Assembly (NCBI RefSeq): GCF_037975245.1
Contig: NC_092566.1
Location: forward strand, 8,908,001 to 8,972,000
Length of the DNA stretch: 64,000 bases
Source: Apostichopus japonicus
Lineage: Eukaryota > Echinodermata > Holothuroidea > Aspidochirotida > Stichopodidae
Reading direction: 5' to 3'
The number at the start of each line of letters is the position of its first letter. The first letter of the stretch is position 1. Shown piece by piece: positions 10,870 to 22,574 of the stretch. Position numbers and translations under genes: made by a program. The notes beneath the pieces were generated by a model. That model was not told the DNA's origin and made no database searches. It worked only from the letters and a program-made list of their open reading frames with translations.

Positions 10870-11593
10870 CTGAAATGCAAATGAAAAAGATCAGGAAGAT
10901 CTTTAAAATGTGTGGTGGCAAATTGCCCATCACCATCTAATCGTTGTTTTCATTGTCAGTCAATGGAATCATCTTAGTTGCATTTTTTGGTTGAACGTCC
11001 TGTTTGTTTTGGAAACTGTATAGCGTGAAACATCACCTAGGGATGTGCGTTGCTTTATTTGTAATAGTAACCTGGGATGTACTTTTTAACTTTTTTGTAA
11101 TAGTACACAGGTCTGTAGCAACATGATAGTATTTAATTGTCTTGTCAAAGTTACACTGTGTTGTCCTTAAATATACTAGGTTTTCAAGGATGGAGCCCTT
11201 TGCTAAAAATTGTTGCTGTATTTGTTAATACACTCTAAAGGAATCTATCTCATTTCTCCAAGCAACTTTTATATTTATGGGAATGTCTGATGCCAGTTTG
11301 TAACTAGTGTGTAGTCCCCCATAAAACTAATTTTCTTTTGGTAGGCTCCAACAATTTTGTTGTCCTTTAATTCATATCCTTCAGGTTACTTGTAAGCAAT
11401 GTATTGTCATATATTCTATTAGAATGGTGAAGATCAGCATAATCTATGTCAAGCTTAAAGGTAGTCTCTCAATATCTACAGTAGGTTTGTTATGAATGTT
11501 TCATTGGACGCTGCTATATCAAATCTCCATATTTTGTTTGATGTCCAGTTTATCCTGTTTGAAAATGTACAAACTTATTGTTTGGTTGTAATT
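10870..11593. other. No gene seen; possible promoter side of the OB-fold gene
   Basis: Upstream of the first coding exon on the minus strand. AT-rich, with no clear core-promoter motif and no splice-bounded frames. Confidence 0.35.
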
Positions 11594-12001
11594 AAGGATG
11601 CACCGGATATCCGGTCCGGCCGGACTATCCGGCCAGATAGTAAGCAATTATCCGGTTCCGGCCGGATATTTTTCAAAATCTGGCCGGATATTTTTCAAAA
11701 TCTGGCCTGATCTTTTTCGAAATCTGGCCTGAATTATTCCTTAAAAAGGTGTTGGTATTAACTTAAATCAATGTAAACTATTTCCAAAAATAAATAAAAA
11801 CATTCAAAGTACAGAAAAATTTGGTTTAACATGTTTAATTTAATTTTCTCAATGGTCTTACCTAAGATTTGCTCCTAGTTTCATACTTCTACTTCTAATT
11901 AATGATTTTCTTTTGTGTAATGAAAAAATCCGGTTCCGGCCGGATTTTATCCGGCTGGATTTCATGTACTATCCAGCAAAATCCGGTTCCGGCCGGATCC
12001 A
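11594..12001. mobile_element. CCGG-rich hAT-like element, incomplete
   Basis: The left end AAGGATGCACCGGATATCC resembles the GGATGCACCG termini known from some animal hAT elements. Clusters of TCCGGTTCCGGCCGGAT lie near both sides (11600-11720 and 11930-12000) around an AT-rich core. The expected mirror-image right end is not present, so no TSD could be assigned and the copy seems truncated. Confidence 0.45.
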
Positions 12002-13369
12002 AAAAGTTGGATAATATAATCAACAATTCTTCAGATGTTTAATCTCAAATACTTCCTTTGACAAATATGAGATCTCCTGACATATCTTTTGGTTGAAAGT
12101 CATGAAATCTCACAAAATATTTAGAGAAAAAAACAATGACTTTTCAGGAGTGTGAGGATGTGACATCACAGCTAGTCAGATTTCAGCAGTTTCTACACAA
12201 TCTGATAAAACTTTACACTTAAATATTTCTGTAACCGAAAAAGATATTTGAACAGTTTTTACACCATTGTATTTCTTTTATTGTTCTCTTTCATATAACA
12301 AAAACATGTATGACAACTGAATCAATCCTTTAATAATGCTATAACGGAGTTAGCATGTACTATGATTTGCATTATGTTTAGAAGTAATAAGTGAAGCAGA
12401 AGATCAGATTAAACTTTTGAGGTAAGCCTGCTTTTATCAATGTTATGAAAGCTAATAAAGCATAAACTTATATACTGTGTGCTACTGTATATGATTATGG
12501 TCTGAAACGCAAAAAGGCGGGATATTAGGAATAGAGCTTGTACTACTGAAAGTAGGAAAATTCAACACACCTTTGATATGAGGGTGTGGATCACCCATTC
12601 ACCCAGTTATGTCATCACTGCGTATGTGATGCCATTGCTGTTTGGGTTAAATATTAAAAATGGTTGGAACTGATCTTGAATCATTACCGTTGCATACTGC
12701 TCAGATTAATATTCCACTTTACTACAAATGAATAAACATCAATATAACTCACAGATGGAAATCAATAACAGCATGCACTGAATCCAGCAGGGTACACTTG
12801 TCTTTCTTTCCACTTCAGAAATGGAACAGAACTGGCAAGAGGTCAAATGCAAGGTACCTCTGCTCAGCTGAAAGAAAGGCAAAGAATAATACCAAGATAT
12901 AAATTCAATAAGTTTCAGTGAATCAAGACATGCTGAAAAATACTATGCTATTCATGTTTTCTTTTGTTGATGTCAAGAACTGTTAATAAAGTTTTAAAAA
13001 AGTAAAAAAGAATGGTAGACTCTCCAAAACTCAGTGACAACACTGGTTAAACGAAAGGCTCAGAAGATGCTACTGTTATGCCATACCCAATTTAGGAACT
13101 CTGTACTTCACCCCATAACATACACTGTACTGTATTGTTTTGTAAGACTTTTTTTATACAGTGATAAACAATTCTTCATCATGAGTCCTGCAAACAATAA
13201 TCGAAAGCAATTTGTTATCTTTTGGTAACAGACAGACTTTGCAAACCACAATACAAAATAAGCAAGGCACTTGAAAGCGGTAAATATGTACAGTACTTAC
13301 TCTCTCCCACCGTACTAGCTTATCCCCTTAAATTAAATACATATCTGTAAAAAAAAAAAATTATTCTAC
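12002..13369. other. No gene supported
   Basis: Contains the 12580-12649 copy of the repeat at 1249. A minus-strand stretch after TTTCTTTCAG (about 12870-12720) is open in one frame and could follow the exon at 13370-13515, but its start would need an unusual acceptor, so I do not call it. Confidence 0.35.
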
Positions 13370-13515
13370 CTGTAGAAAGATTCAGAGGGATTCCATTTTT
13401 CCCAGCCACATTTCATCTTATCAGCAAAGAGAATAACATCTTCTGCCAGTTCATCCCATTGCTCCAGCATCTTTGGGACAGCTCGTGGCACCAGAACTTC
13501 AAATTCCTGGTCAAT
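13370..13515 (-). CDS. Isolated internal exon, unrecognised protein
   Basis: Acceptor TTTTGTTTTAG and donor TACAG|GTAGAA enclose 146 bases with no stop: 48 codons from phase 0, ending in phase 2. The product reads IDQEFEVLVPRAVPKM, then LEQWDELAEDVILFADK, then CGWEKWNPSESFY. The amphipathic, charged composition and clean splice sites make it one of the better exon candidates in the window. Flanking exons were not found, and its phase does not fit the exon at 10617-10869, so it may belong to a separate minus-strand gene. I do not recognise the family. Confidence 0.5.
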
Positions 13516-14155
13516 CTAAAACAAAAGCAGAATCCAATCAAAACTTAGTTGGATTGATGTTGGGGAGATACTCTACCAATGTGACTTTAAACAACAAAAA
13601 TGTTGCAAATGGACAAGTAGCAAAGCATGTTGGATTATTGACCATGTAACTCAATGCAAATAGTGCACACAAAATATATCAGGACTATGTGGGCAAGTTT
13701 TCCTATTTAAGGATAGCACTCCATACTGTAGCTTACCTCAAGTCAAGGAGTCTGTGGATATGAAGCCTACAATGAGATCTGTACATTATGTTAACATAAC
13801 CCCTACATAGCCTATGCCGTCAGCTTTTGCTATGTACCAATTCTAAAAAACCTAGAAAGTTTAGACTAGCCCTTGAAAATTACTGTGGATTCTCAGTGCC
13901 ACACATGTACAATGTTACTGCTACTACATTAGGCTAAGTGACCTCCTAAAATATTTTCAAACTTACACTGGAAATAAAAACAAATAACATGTTTGACTAT
14001 CTTTTTACCAATATGCACGGCAGGACTTCAAGGTTAAGTTAAATTATGGGTTAACGAATCATCACACTCACAGTCATAAGTAGGCTAACAAGGAGGTTGG
14101 GTCATTCCGCCATCAGTACTTTCTGCCATAGAAAAGGATGCTGGTCACCAACAAC
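13516..14155. other. No gene seen
   Basis: Intron-like AT-rich sequence on the 5' side of the minus-strand exon 13370-13515. No upstream exon was recognised. Confidence 0.35.
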
Positions 14156-14250
14156 CATTCGCCCTACTGCCATTTCGACCAACCTTACCATTTCGCCCAA
14201 CCAGCCTGGTCATTTCGCCCAACCAGCATGGTCATTTCGCCCAACCTTGC
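14156..14250 (+). repeat. Short tandem repeat, 22-bp unit
   Basis: Imperfect units of CATTTCGCCCAACCAGC plus GTGGT-like spacers, about four in a row, with the two central units nearly identical. No coding potential is apparent. Confidence 0.7.
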
Positions 14251-14699
14251 TGCTTATTTTGCGTCAATTATGAGCCCACCATGCTACTAGTACTAGTACA
14301 ACAAGTATTGTTACTGTTAGACCCTAGTATTACCACTGCGTTGGTCCTCCTTGAACTTCAATTTGTGTAGTTTGATACACGGTGACCCTCTACAGTAGTA
14401 AAAGAACAACGTTTCAAATTTACTCGAGTAATAGATTTGATTATAACTGCAAATATATGAACTCCCCAGTAATATAAATAAGACGTAACATAACATTCAA
14501 CTTTGTTCTCCGGCAATTTGTCACTTTGGTGTTGTACTGCTTCGACGAAAAGTAATGGCGCTATTTCATTATATTACACAGAGCCGTATATTTATACGGC
14601 TCTTTTATTACACAGCCTTCTAATGTTATCTAAATATTTTCAAAATAAAATAAAACTGTCAGCAAACTGCTTATCCACTAGAGAGACTTTGTAATAGAA

Positions 14700-14872
14700 T
14701 GTGTAAAAGTATGTTGGCCTGGTTAATGAGCACCGTGTTCACCGTGCTCATTAACCAGTATGTATTCTGTGCGTGTTTTTGTCCCTTCTGTTACTGTTAC
14801 TTGTCATTTAACCTCTGGGGAAGATCCTGTCAGAATCGAAACGTCAGGCCAACTACATTTTCACATCTAAAT
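14700..14872 (+). mobile_element. Second copy of the hammerhead-like element
   Basis: Shares with the minus-strand element at 4571-4953 the blocks around CGTGCTCATTAACC, TTCTGTGCGTGTTTTTGTCC and the ribozyme-like end. It starts with TGTAAAAGTATGTTGGCC, which is the inverted form of its own 3' end GGCCAACTACATTTTCACA, and then a perfect palindrome around GCACCGTG/CACCGTGC. Such an inverted head suggests twin-priming-like rearrangement or dimer formation. No TSD was found. Confidence 0.5.
14811..14849 (+). ncRNA. Hammerhead-ribozyme-like motif, decayed
   Basis: Order ACCT, CTGGGGA, GATCC...GAATC, GAAAC, GTC, AGGC. Here the GAAA box is intact but the CUGANGA box has become CUGGGGA and stem II has a mismatch. 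The lesions differ from those of the copy at 4587-4625, which supports independent decay from one ancestral ribozyme. Confidence 0.5.
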
Positions 14873-15205
14873 ATTTTGTGAAATACGTAATGGCGTTGTA
14901 AGCTTCCGTAGACTCCATAATAAAAGAATACTATCACGAAGGGTCAAGCATTCAGAGGATATTATGGGCTGCACACATGTCATGAGGAAAGGATTAACCG
15001 AAAGCCACCTAGATCACTTCTGTCGGATCAAGATCGGCCGACCCCCCTATGGGTTCTTCTCCGGGTCTAACACGGCATCAAGGAAGGCACTGGCATGGGG
15101 CCCTAACCCACACCACTCTGCACCCCAGCCGGAACATTATCGAACCGGGCTTGCCTCGAACGTTGCAACAGCATTCAGCAGGGTTGTTCATAGACAACCG
15201 CGCTA
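14873..15205. other. Unclassified repeat-like sequence
   Basis: A plus-strand frame at 14964-15206 reads through GC-rich sequence that begins and ends next to mobile-element remnants. It has no splice sites or recognisable domain and is probably part of a retroelement tail rather than a gene. Confidence 0.3.
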
Positions 15206-15366
15206 ACACTCACGTCTGCTGAAAAAGTAACTTCAGAACTAATAGTTAAAGATTCTAACTCGAGAAAAAGATAATTAACGCAAAAGGAACTTCATCGTGT
15301 GGGAATCGAACTCGGAACATTCAACTTGTATTTCACCCTTTTATCCACTAAGCTATTTGCCTGAAT
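15206..15366 (-). mobile_element. tRNA-derived SINE head (candidate)
   Basis: On the minus strand TAGCTTAGTGG (15355-15345) fits a Pol III A box and GAGTTCGATTCCC (15313-15301) fits a B box, 33 bases apart. The intervening sequence does not fold into a clean tRNA and the acceptor stem is not restored, so this is a tRNA-derived repeat head or tRNA pseudogene rather than a working tRNA gene. The 3' body towards 15206 is AT-rich. Confidence 0.5.
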
Positions 15367-15419
15367 GAAAATACTTGAGGTTTGACTTCATTATAAAATC
15401 ACGTTATTTCGGCTGCATA

Positions 15420-16527
15420 TGGCGGGCCATCAGTCTAAAATCGTGGGAGATCGACTTATACCGATTTAAATCGACATAAACCAATTTCCTTCGACTATAC
15501 CAGTTTTAAGCAGCTTAAATTGACTTCTACCGATTTAAATCGACATCTACCAGTTTAATTCTACATATCATCGATTTAAATTGACATATACCAGTTTAAT
15601 GCGACATATCATCGACTTAAATCGACATATACGAATTTAAATCGATGATAAGTAAAATAAATCGGTATATGTCAATTTAAATCGACATATACCCGATTAA
15701 ATCGTTGATATCTCGAATTAAATCGGTATATGTCAATTTAAATCGACATATACTAATTTAATTCGACTTATACCAGTTTAAATCGACATATAGGCTACCG
15801 ATTCAAATCGACATTTACCAATTTAAATCGATGATATGTAAAATAAATCGATGATATGTCAATTTAAATCGACATCTACCAGCTTAAATCGATGATATGT
15901 CGAATAAAAACGGTAGAAGTCAATTTCCGTGGACTGATACCAGTTTCTAGTAACTCAAATTGGCATATACCTATTTGAATCAACATATCATCGATCTAGC
16001 TAATTAACATATGCCAATCCCTATTCCGGTGATGATTGACATGTGAAGATACATCACATGCAATCACCTGACAAGGCGCGCGAATAATTAAATAGTTCCA
16101 AAATTACGAAGCTATAGCTAGCAAGGGTGTTCATCATGATTATGTCAATGGTAATTATGAACAATTACTTGCAAAAAGATTACGGTGTAACAATAAGGCT
16201 GAAAAACTGATATGTCAATGACGTGCAATTATCTCAATGAAAACTGGGCTTGTCTACTCAAACACGTTTAGCTATTGTATAGCGATATACATGCAAATGC
16301 ACAGTCCTGCAGTCCGTACACAGATGCAATTACCTATTCCAGTTACACCATAATCAAAGATGAATTTGTTCTGCAGTGAGGCCTAAGGTTACTTTTTTCT
16401 ATAGCTAAATATATACCCAGGGGATTAACAATTTCAGCACTCATGCTCAAATCATGTTTTTCACTGTGCTCGTGTTTATTTTCAATTATAAGTCGATCTC
16501 CCACGATTTGAGACTGATGGCCCGCCA
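15420..16527. mobile_element. TA-flanked palindromic element, copy a
   Basis: TIRs begin TGGCGGGCCATCAGTCT and the element is flanked by TA (15418-15419 and 16528-16529). The left arm is built from alternating short motifs, chiefly CGATTTAAATCG and CATATACCAGTTTA. The right arm is short here. TA duplication is known for Tc1/mariner-like elements. Other copies: 22575-24744, 41564-42128, 45696-46255. No transposase frame is present. Confidence 0.8.
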
Positions 16528-16545
16528 TAGCAGCACATTTGGCCC

Positions 16546-16990
16546 ATTTAAACACGATATCTCAAGGAGTTAAGCTCGGATAAATCTCGTTCGTTAGTAG
16601 ATACTTGGAGGTTGATAGAACACATTTAGGAGCAAAAGCCTATAGTTTTTGTGGAGGGCAATTGGGGTCACCAGGCGTCAAATTGTGTAAACCTTGTAAA
16701 CACGATATCACAAGAAGGACGGACAGCTTGGATCAATCTTGTATTTCGTGTGAGGGGGTACCACATTGAGTTCAAGATCCCTTCTGTTTTTGGTCGAGGT
16801 TCAAATCCATTTGGGGTCACTAGAGGTCAAATTGTGAAAACTTTGTAAACACGATAACTCAAGAAGGGAAGGTTGGACGAATCTCATATTAGTATGTAGT
16901 TGGTACACGTTCAGTACAAGATTTAATTGAGGTCAAAGGTCATTTGGAGTCAACAGACGCCAAATTGTGGAAACTTTCTTTTATAAGCTA
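16546..16990 (+). repeat. Three-unit tandem repeat, about 150 bp
   Basis: The phrase GTAAACACGATAWCWCAAGAAGG and the phrase GGGGTCACNAGRGGTCAAAT-like sequence recur three times at intervals near 150 bp, starting about 16550, 16697 and 16846. Units have diverged. No coding function is suggested. Confidence 0.65.
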
Positions 16991-17560
16991 CCGTATCTCC
17001 CACCGACCACCCTATCAGATAACATGTGCGTTACGCCTCGTACGAATAGGAGGCTATTGGCAATTGGGTATGAGCTTATGGGCATTCGTAGAATCTAAAA
17101 CTGGAAATTCAAACAAAATCGCATTGGCTTTAACGTGCCGCTCGAAAGCTTACTTTTGCGTGCAAAAAGTCTACGTACTCTTTGTAGTACAGCGGTTCTA
17201 TTGGACGTTTTCCGCCGTATTTATTTCAGGTTGGATGTAGTTTCGATGTGACCATGGCAGCGTTTATGAAACTTAACAGTTCGTTTATTTAGATTTTTTA
17301 CTATGACCAGTTCGAAATAATTGTGTTAAACGGTCTTAGTTTGGCAGTGAGTTCACGAGCTATTGTCTGGATCGGCTGTTGATCTCAATTTGAGTAGTTT
17401 CTTCCAGCAGTTTCAGCATAGATAGTCCGTAAAAGTAACGTTCGACTTTCGTCACGTTTATGATTATGGGACAACTTGAACAAACCTGACTAGGCCTGTG
17501 AGCAATTTTATGTTGTCTAGGCCAGCAACGGTTGGCAAGAATAGGGTTCGTTAACACAAC
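16991..17560. other. No gene seen
   Basis: Short frames only. There is no splice-bounded exon and no element ends. Confidence 0.4.
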
Positions 17561-18490
17561 AACGTGAATAATACCAGTCAGAATACCAATACACTTAAGA
17601 TGGCAAAATATCTGCTTAATTGTTTCTTAAGGCAATTATCCTCCTGGCTATCAGTCATAATTCGCAAAGTATAGAACAATTTAACTTGTTTTGAGACAAG
17701 TTTGCTGTTGTTGCTGCTAGGATTTTTGGAAGATAGATGCTCTTACAACCTCAGATTTTCGTTGCGTAAAATATCGCTTTGATTTAGGCAGTGTATAATG
17801 GAGTAATAGCGATATGTTTTTGCCCATCAGTCTGCAGCTAAATGACAAGATAAATAATTGGGAAAATGTACGCAGTCGCGCTCTAATCATGGAGGTAAAA
17901 CTGTTTTACCTCCATGCTCTAATCGAGCAGCAGTTCAAAGTAGCAGTGAGGTACTGTATAGGACTCGCGCACACCTAGTTACTGTATAGTATATGCATAG
18001 TAAAATAGCGGAGCCCTAATGTTACAGAAGCCAAGCTATCTTCGCCGTAGGTATTTTACATATGTTGTAGGCCTTTTTTTAATTGTTTGAAACACTTTAG
18101 TAGGCCTAGCTGCTTATTTATGATTCTGCGTCATGTTTTACTTTGTTCATACTTTTGGTGGAAAAAGGTTAAATTTCATATTGCATAGAAACATAATTTT
18201 CCAATGTGCAATTACGTAGCACAGATTGCATCTTTCTTCACAAAAAGTATTGATGTTGTAGATATGTACTATGGAGACTTGAACAGCAATCATAGGCCTA
18301 GTGGCGAGTGAAATTTAGCGAGTAGATTTTTTTTAGTAACGGTCGCCAAATAGCGAGTACTTTTAAAAATATTTGTCAAGGCCTGAAAACCTCTAAGACA
18401 TGATATCTCATGGTAGAAATCATGGATACTTTTCATACATGGTATATGGAGTTGCCATATTGAGTACAGGAATCTGTTGCTTGTGAGGTC
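17561..18490 (-). repeat. Inverted-pair repeat, right copy
   Basis: Reverse-complement counterpart of 3209-4114, roughly 14 kb away. Beyond 18490 the similarity to the left region resumes at 18605-18715 (matching 1316-1420), so this copy appears to be the more complete one, about 17561-18715. Confidence 0.65.
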
Positions 18491-18883
18491 AAATCTCATT
18501 CGTGGATATACTTCTCATACTTGTTCAGTTTTGGTGCAGGTGTGTATTGCCACGTACAGTATACTGACCTGTGTTTATCATGCCATTGTGTAATTGTACA
18601 TTATAGTGGTTCGAGCCATTTATATTGTAACAGCTACTTCTGGTTAACAAGCAGAAGTGTAGTGCATTGAAGTCATCGAAACCTCAATGCATTTTGCATT
18701 GTGGTTTGGGCGGACAACACGCCAGGGAGTATAGTCACATTGTAGGTACAAAGTAAGGGCGCTTGTGAGCGCCGTGACATGCTCAGACTAAGTTTGCTAC
18801 GCAGCTAGCCTCTAAAACTGCACATGTACAGAGACTATGAACTTTGAGTTTCAACGTCCAGTCATTTAGGTATGTTCACTTAA

Positions 18884-19245
18884 CGGGTGTGAAGACTTGC
18901 GCAAAAAGAAACGTCTTATGCCGGTAATCTGACCTAGTTTCGAATGAGGTGTAACAGAAGTGTAAGACACCACCATCGATCCCAGAAAATACACACACAG
19001 CTTGCTACCGTCGGTAATTAGACACTAGTGTATAGTCAGTACATATACAGCTGCGGTCAATACCCACAGCACAGTGTACAAACGATACAGCGATGGACAT
19101 AGCAGGTCCAGCTAAAGATAACAAGGTATCATGTTGCATTACTGTCTGCATTTTGTAGCGACAAGAGAAAAACTTCACTTACAAGCAACGGAAAGTTAAC
19201 TTTTTCAGAGCGCGGCACGCGGTTTCGGGGGAGTCTTCAATGCCT
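18884..19245 (+). mobile_element. TTAA-flanked MITE, copy 2
   Basis: TTAA at 18880-18883 and 19246-19249. Ends CGGGTGTGAAGAC and GAGTCTTCAATGCCT. Internally nearly collinear with copies at 6158-6539 and 61323-61683, with small indels. Confidence 0.8.
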
Positions 19246-20288
19246 TTAACTTGGCCAGTTACACCAATTAATATTGTAGCGCGTACAAAACGGTTCATTC
19301 AATAGCGTCAGCATATCTCTTACATTCAACAGATTAAAATTCCAATATAACATTGATCTAGTTACTATATATACTGCTTTCTAGGTGTCCTTGTTAGTCA
19401 GAAATGTCAACATTCGATTTCTAAAGACCCCTGTATGGCTATTTGTGGGTACATGTTGTTATTTTATGACATGAACAGTGTCGGTTTATATCGGTATCGT
19501 CCAGTTTCAAATTACCCGGATCTATATACATTTGCTTTCATGTGTGTGTATACAAACACACACACACCACAAGAATAACAACACCACCACTATCAACAAC
19601 AAATCCACAATGAATAGAAGAAAAACTCTTATGAACGCATGTGACCATATATTTTTAAACGTCTATATATATTACAAAGTTGACCTATTTCAGTATGGAT
19701 TTTCGAAATAAAAGAGGTTTTGCCGATAAGTTTGCCCAAACTGGACTTCACCCGAAATGTTAAAGTTAAATTGTTAATTATTCGTCAACACTTTAGCGTC
19801 CGCATCTCTCGGATTGGGTAAACCATTCTAGTCTTGGCAAAGTCGTTTTGTAATACTCTTTTTCTCACGTGAAAATTGAACATGCATCCGAGTCGGTTTC
19901 TGCCTACCACGAAAGTGCTTGCCCATTGTATTTTTCATGCCCGAGGCGATACATACAATATCAATCGAAAGCGTTGCCGCGGGCGTTCTCTGGGCAGTAT
20001 AGCAAATAGATACGGGAAAATAGCAAATGTGAAAAAGAAAGGTACACTAGGCTGTTCTTACCAGGGAGTTGCTATGGATAACAACTCCCTGTTCATCAAG
20101 ACTAACGCCATACACGCACACACAGCCCTCTACTCCAACCAGGGAGTTGTTAACAACTTCCTGCTCCAACCATATACCCGTCACCGTACCGAGTACGAAG
20201 GTTAAACACACTATCTATAGATATATCCCACCACAAATACCAAGTACTCATGCCCTACGGTGACATACTTTCCGACTGCTCTCTAGTA
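19246..20288. other. No gene supported
   Basis: Contains a CA-rich stretch near 19545-19570 and two GGGAGTTG-type palindromes at 20060-20160. Two overlapping plus-strand frames at 19876-20263 show no splice context. Confidence 0.35.
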
Positions 20289-21450
20289 CACTGAAAAAAT
20301 AAACTAGTCAATATTGCCACGGACTAACGTTAAATTAGTCTGTAACGTTAGTCAATGCACACGAACTAGCAAAAATCTTCGTTTCATCGCTGCTTCTTAG
20401 TCAGTTTACACTGACTAAGGAAAATATAATCACAGCTTAGTCGGTGGCGACGGACTAAGGTATTTTAACCCATGGACTAAGAACGATACGGACACCCGAT
20501 TTACGCCATAATCGTAGCTTAGTCGGTGTCGACGGACTAATGTATTTTAACCCAATTCGATTCACCTCAATTTGGAAACCGAGAGGCAACGGCAGCTTGC
20601 TGGACTTGGCATAGTTTCATACGATCACTCTAAGCAACTTTCAACCGTAAATCACCCAAGAAGGTCTTTAGAAGAATGGAGGTATTAACTGCCATCATCG
20701 GCCTACCTGTTATTCCTTTAACTTGAAGGTAAAATTAAAGTTAATTGTTAGGCCACTGGCACTAGTACTGTATTATGGTTAGTGTAACGCTACCGTTGTC
20801 ACGCTGGCGTTTCGCAATACACAAGTGCAATGACAGTGAGTAGCCTATAGGCTTCTACTGGGTACTGCAGTGCATTCTCAACACTAAAGTGTGCATTCTA
20901 AACAACAATTAACAATGTGTTATGTGTGTATTGGGCTAGATTGAACAGTGGCACATAATCTTCTAATTTATTCCCAAACAAATGCTGGAACTATAAGTCT
21001 CAATAGTTTATTTGAAGTCTACACTCATTTGGTAAAGATTTCCTGTAATTTCCCATGTGAATCTAAATGGGTAGGCTTTGTGATATTGAATAAGCAAGGC
21101 TAGACTTTCGAGCGTACAGTCACAGTCATGGGCGGCGATCCTGGGGGGGAAGGGGGGATATATCCCCCCCCATGAAAATGGGTGGAGGGGATGTAATACA
21201 CCATATCCCCCCCACCAAATGCCAGGGATAAGGATATTTTCATGCCTACATTTATGCATCATCGTGAATGTACGGCTCTTTTTTAGCTTCATTTCTCGCC
21301 TACCATAAACGCAGTGCGATCTTTTCAAATAAACCGTCTTTATAAAGCAAGAATAGTTGACTGTAGGCTTCATTGGCCCTATAACAACAAAATGTATTAT
21401 TGCGCACACGGTATTGATATAGTACATATATGCACCCTCATAATATTCAT

Positions 21451-22095
21451 ATCATCGAGGTAAATGAATCTGGAGAAACTATCACACAGTAAATACGCGC
21501 GTTCCATGCATGGAGGGTCATGTGATGTGTTCCAGGGTGGTACTAATATATTACTCTCCCAATAACGCATGATGATTTCACCCAACTAGTACGTAAATGT
21601 GTATGCGTGCTAGAGCAGCAGACGACACCCGTTACCTAGCAATAACCGTGCCTGTAGCCTAACGTGATAGATATATTCCCGTCGAGCAGCACTTAGGCTC
21701 TGTTCCATGGAGAACTCCGTGGTTGCACTGAACTTAACATTTCCCCGCAGCAACACGTCCAGTTCAACAATCCTTTTCGACAAAAAAACGTTCTTGAAAT
21801 ACACTTCAGACATCGACATTTCCCGCTGCAAGCCCAATTTATCTGTACTTGTTCTGTGCCAGCATGTCTAACGTTAGCATATTAGCTTTGAAGTACCAGT
21901 ACCTTCTTACGCCGTTAGTTCCCATGTCCGATCCGTCTTGGTGCAAATCTTTCACGAAGTCACTAACACTATTCTCGCACTGCTACAGAGAAATATCAGT
22001 TTGGTACCACCCTGGAACACATCACATGACCCTCCATGCATGGTACGCGCTCGCCCAATTGACATGAATCCTCCAGATTCATTTACCTCGATGAT
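21451..22095. mobile_element. Inverted-repeat element nested in the hAT-like element
   Basis: Arms of roughly 95 bp run from CATCGAGGTAAATGAATC (21453) and its mirror ending at 22093, and include TCCATGCATGGAGGGTCATG and GTTCCAGGGTGGTAC. The loop is about 450 bp. A minus-strand frame of 75 codons (21837-21610) lies in the loop; its product is not recognised. Exact ends and TSD are uncertain. Confidence 0.65.
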
Positions 22096-22574
22096 TCATA
22101 TAGGCCCTATAGTAGGCCTACACACGTACATGTTCCCTCGAACAGCGGAGAATCTCATGTTACCAGGGTAATGCTTAATACACGTTTCACCTGGATGCCC
22201 TAGCAATCGGTACCTAGGAATGTAACTATGTGTTATTGTGTATTGCATGTGTATAGGCCTATAATAGCCTGCATGAGGCCATTTTCTTCATCGAATAATA
22301 TAAAAGAGCTTTCGAACATTCTAAAGTAGCGCCTGAAAAAAGATTGACAGGGGCAATTTTCCCAAAATAACACCCGAAATTTAAAAAAAAAAGTATTTTG
22401 GATCCTGATTATGAGATATTTCGGACATGATATCCCTATTTTAAAGTTGGGTATATGCCGCTTGGAAACCTCGGGAAGTGCCGTTTCCGGCCATCTAGAG
22501 GGTTTGTAAATCCCAAAATTTTCTTGTACGCTTCGCGCCAACTCACGCTTAGATAGTCAACAAGGTCATATCTA

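Noticed and set aside
15296-15366. Functional tRNA gene
   Set aside because: A- and B-box-like sequences are present, but the acceptor and anticodon stems do not form, so only a tRNA-derived repeat is supported.
21008-21427. 139-codon minus-strand frame
   Set aside because: It crosses the G-rich end and TSD of the hAT-like element at 21119-21127, so it is a chance frame over a transposon boundary.
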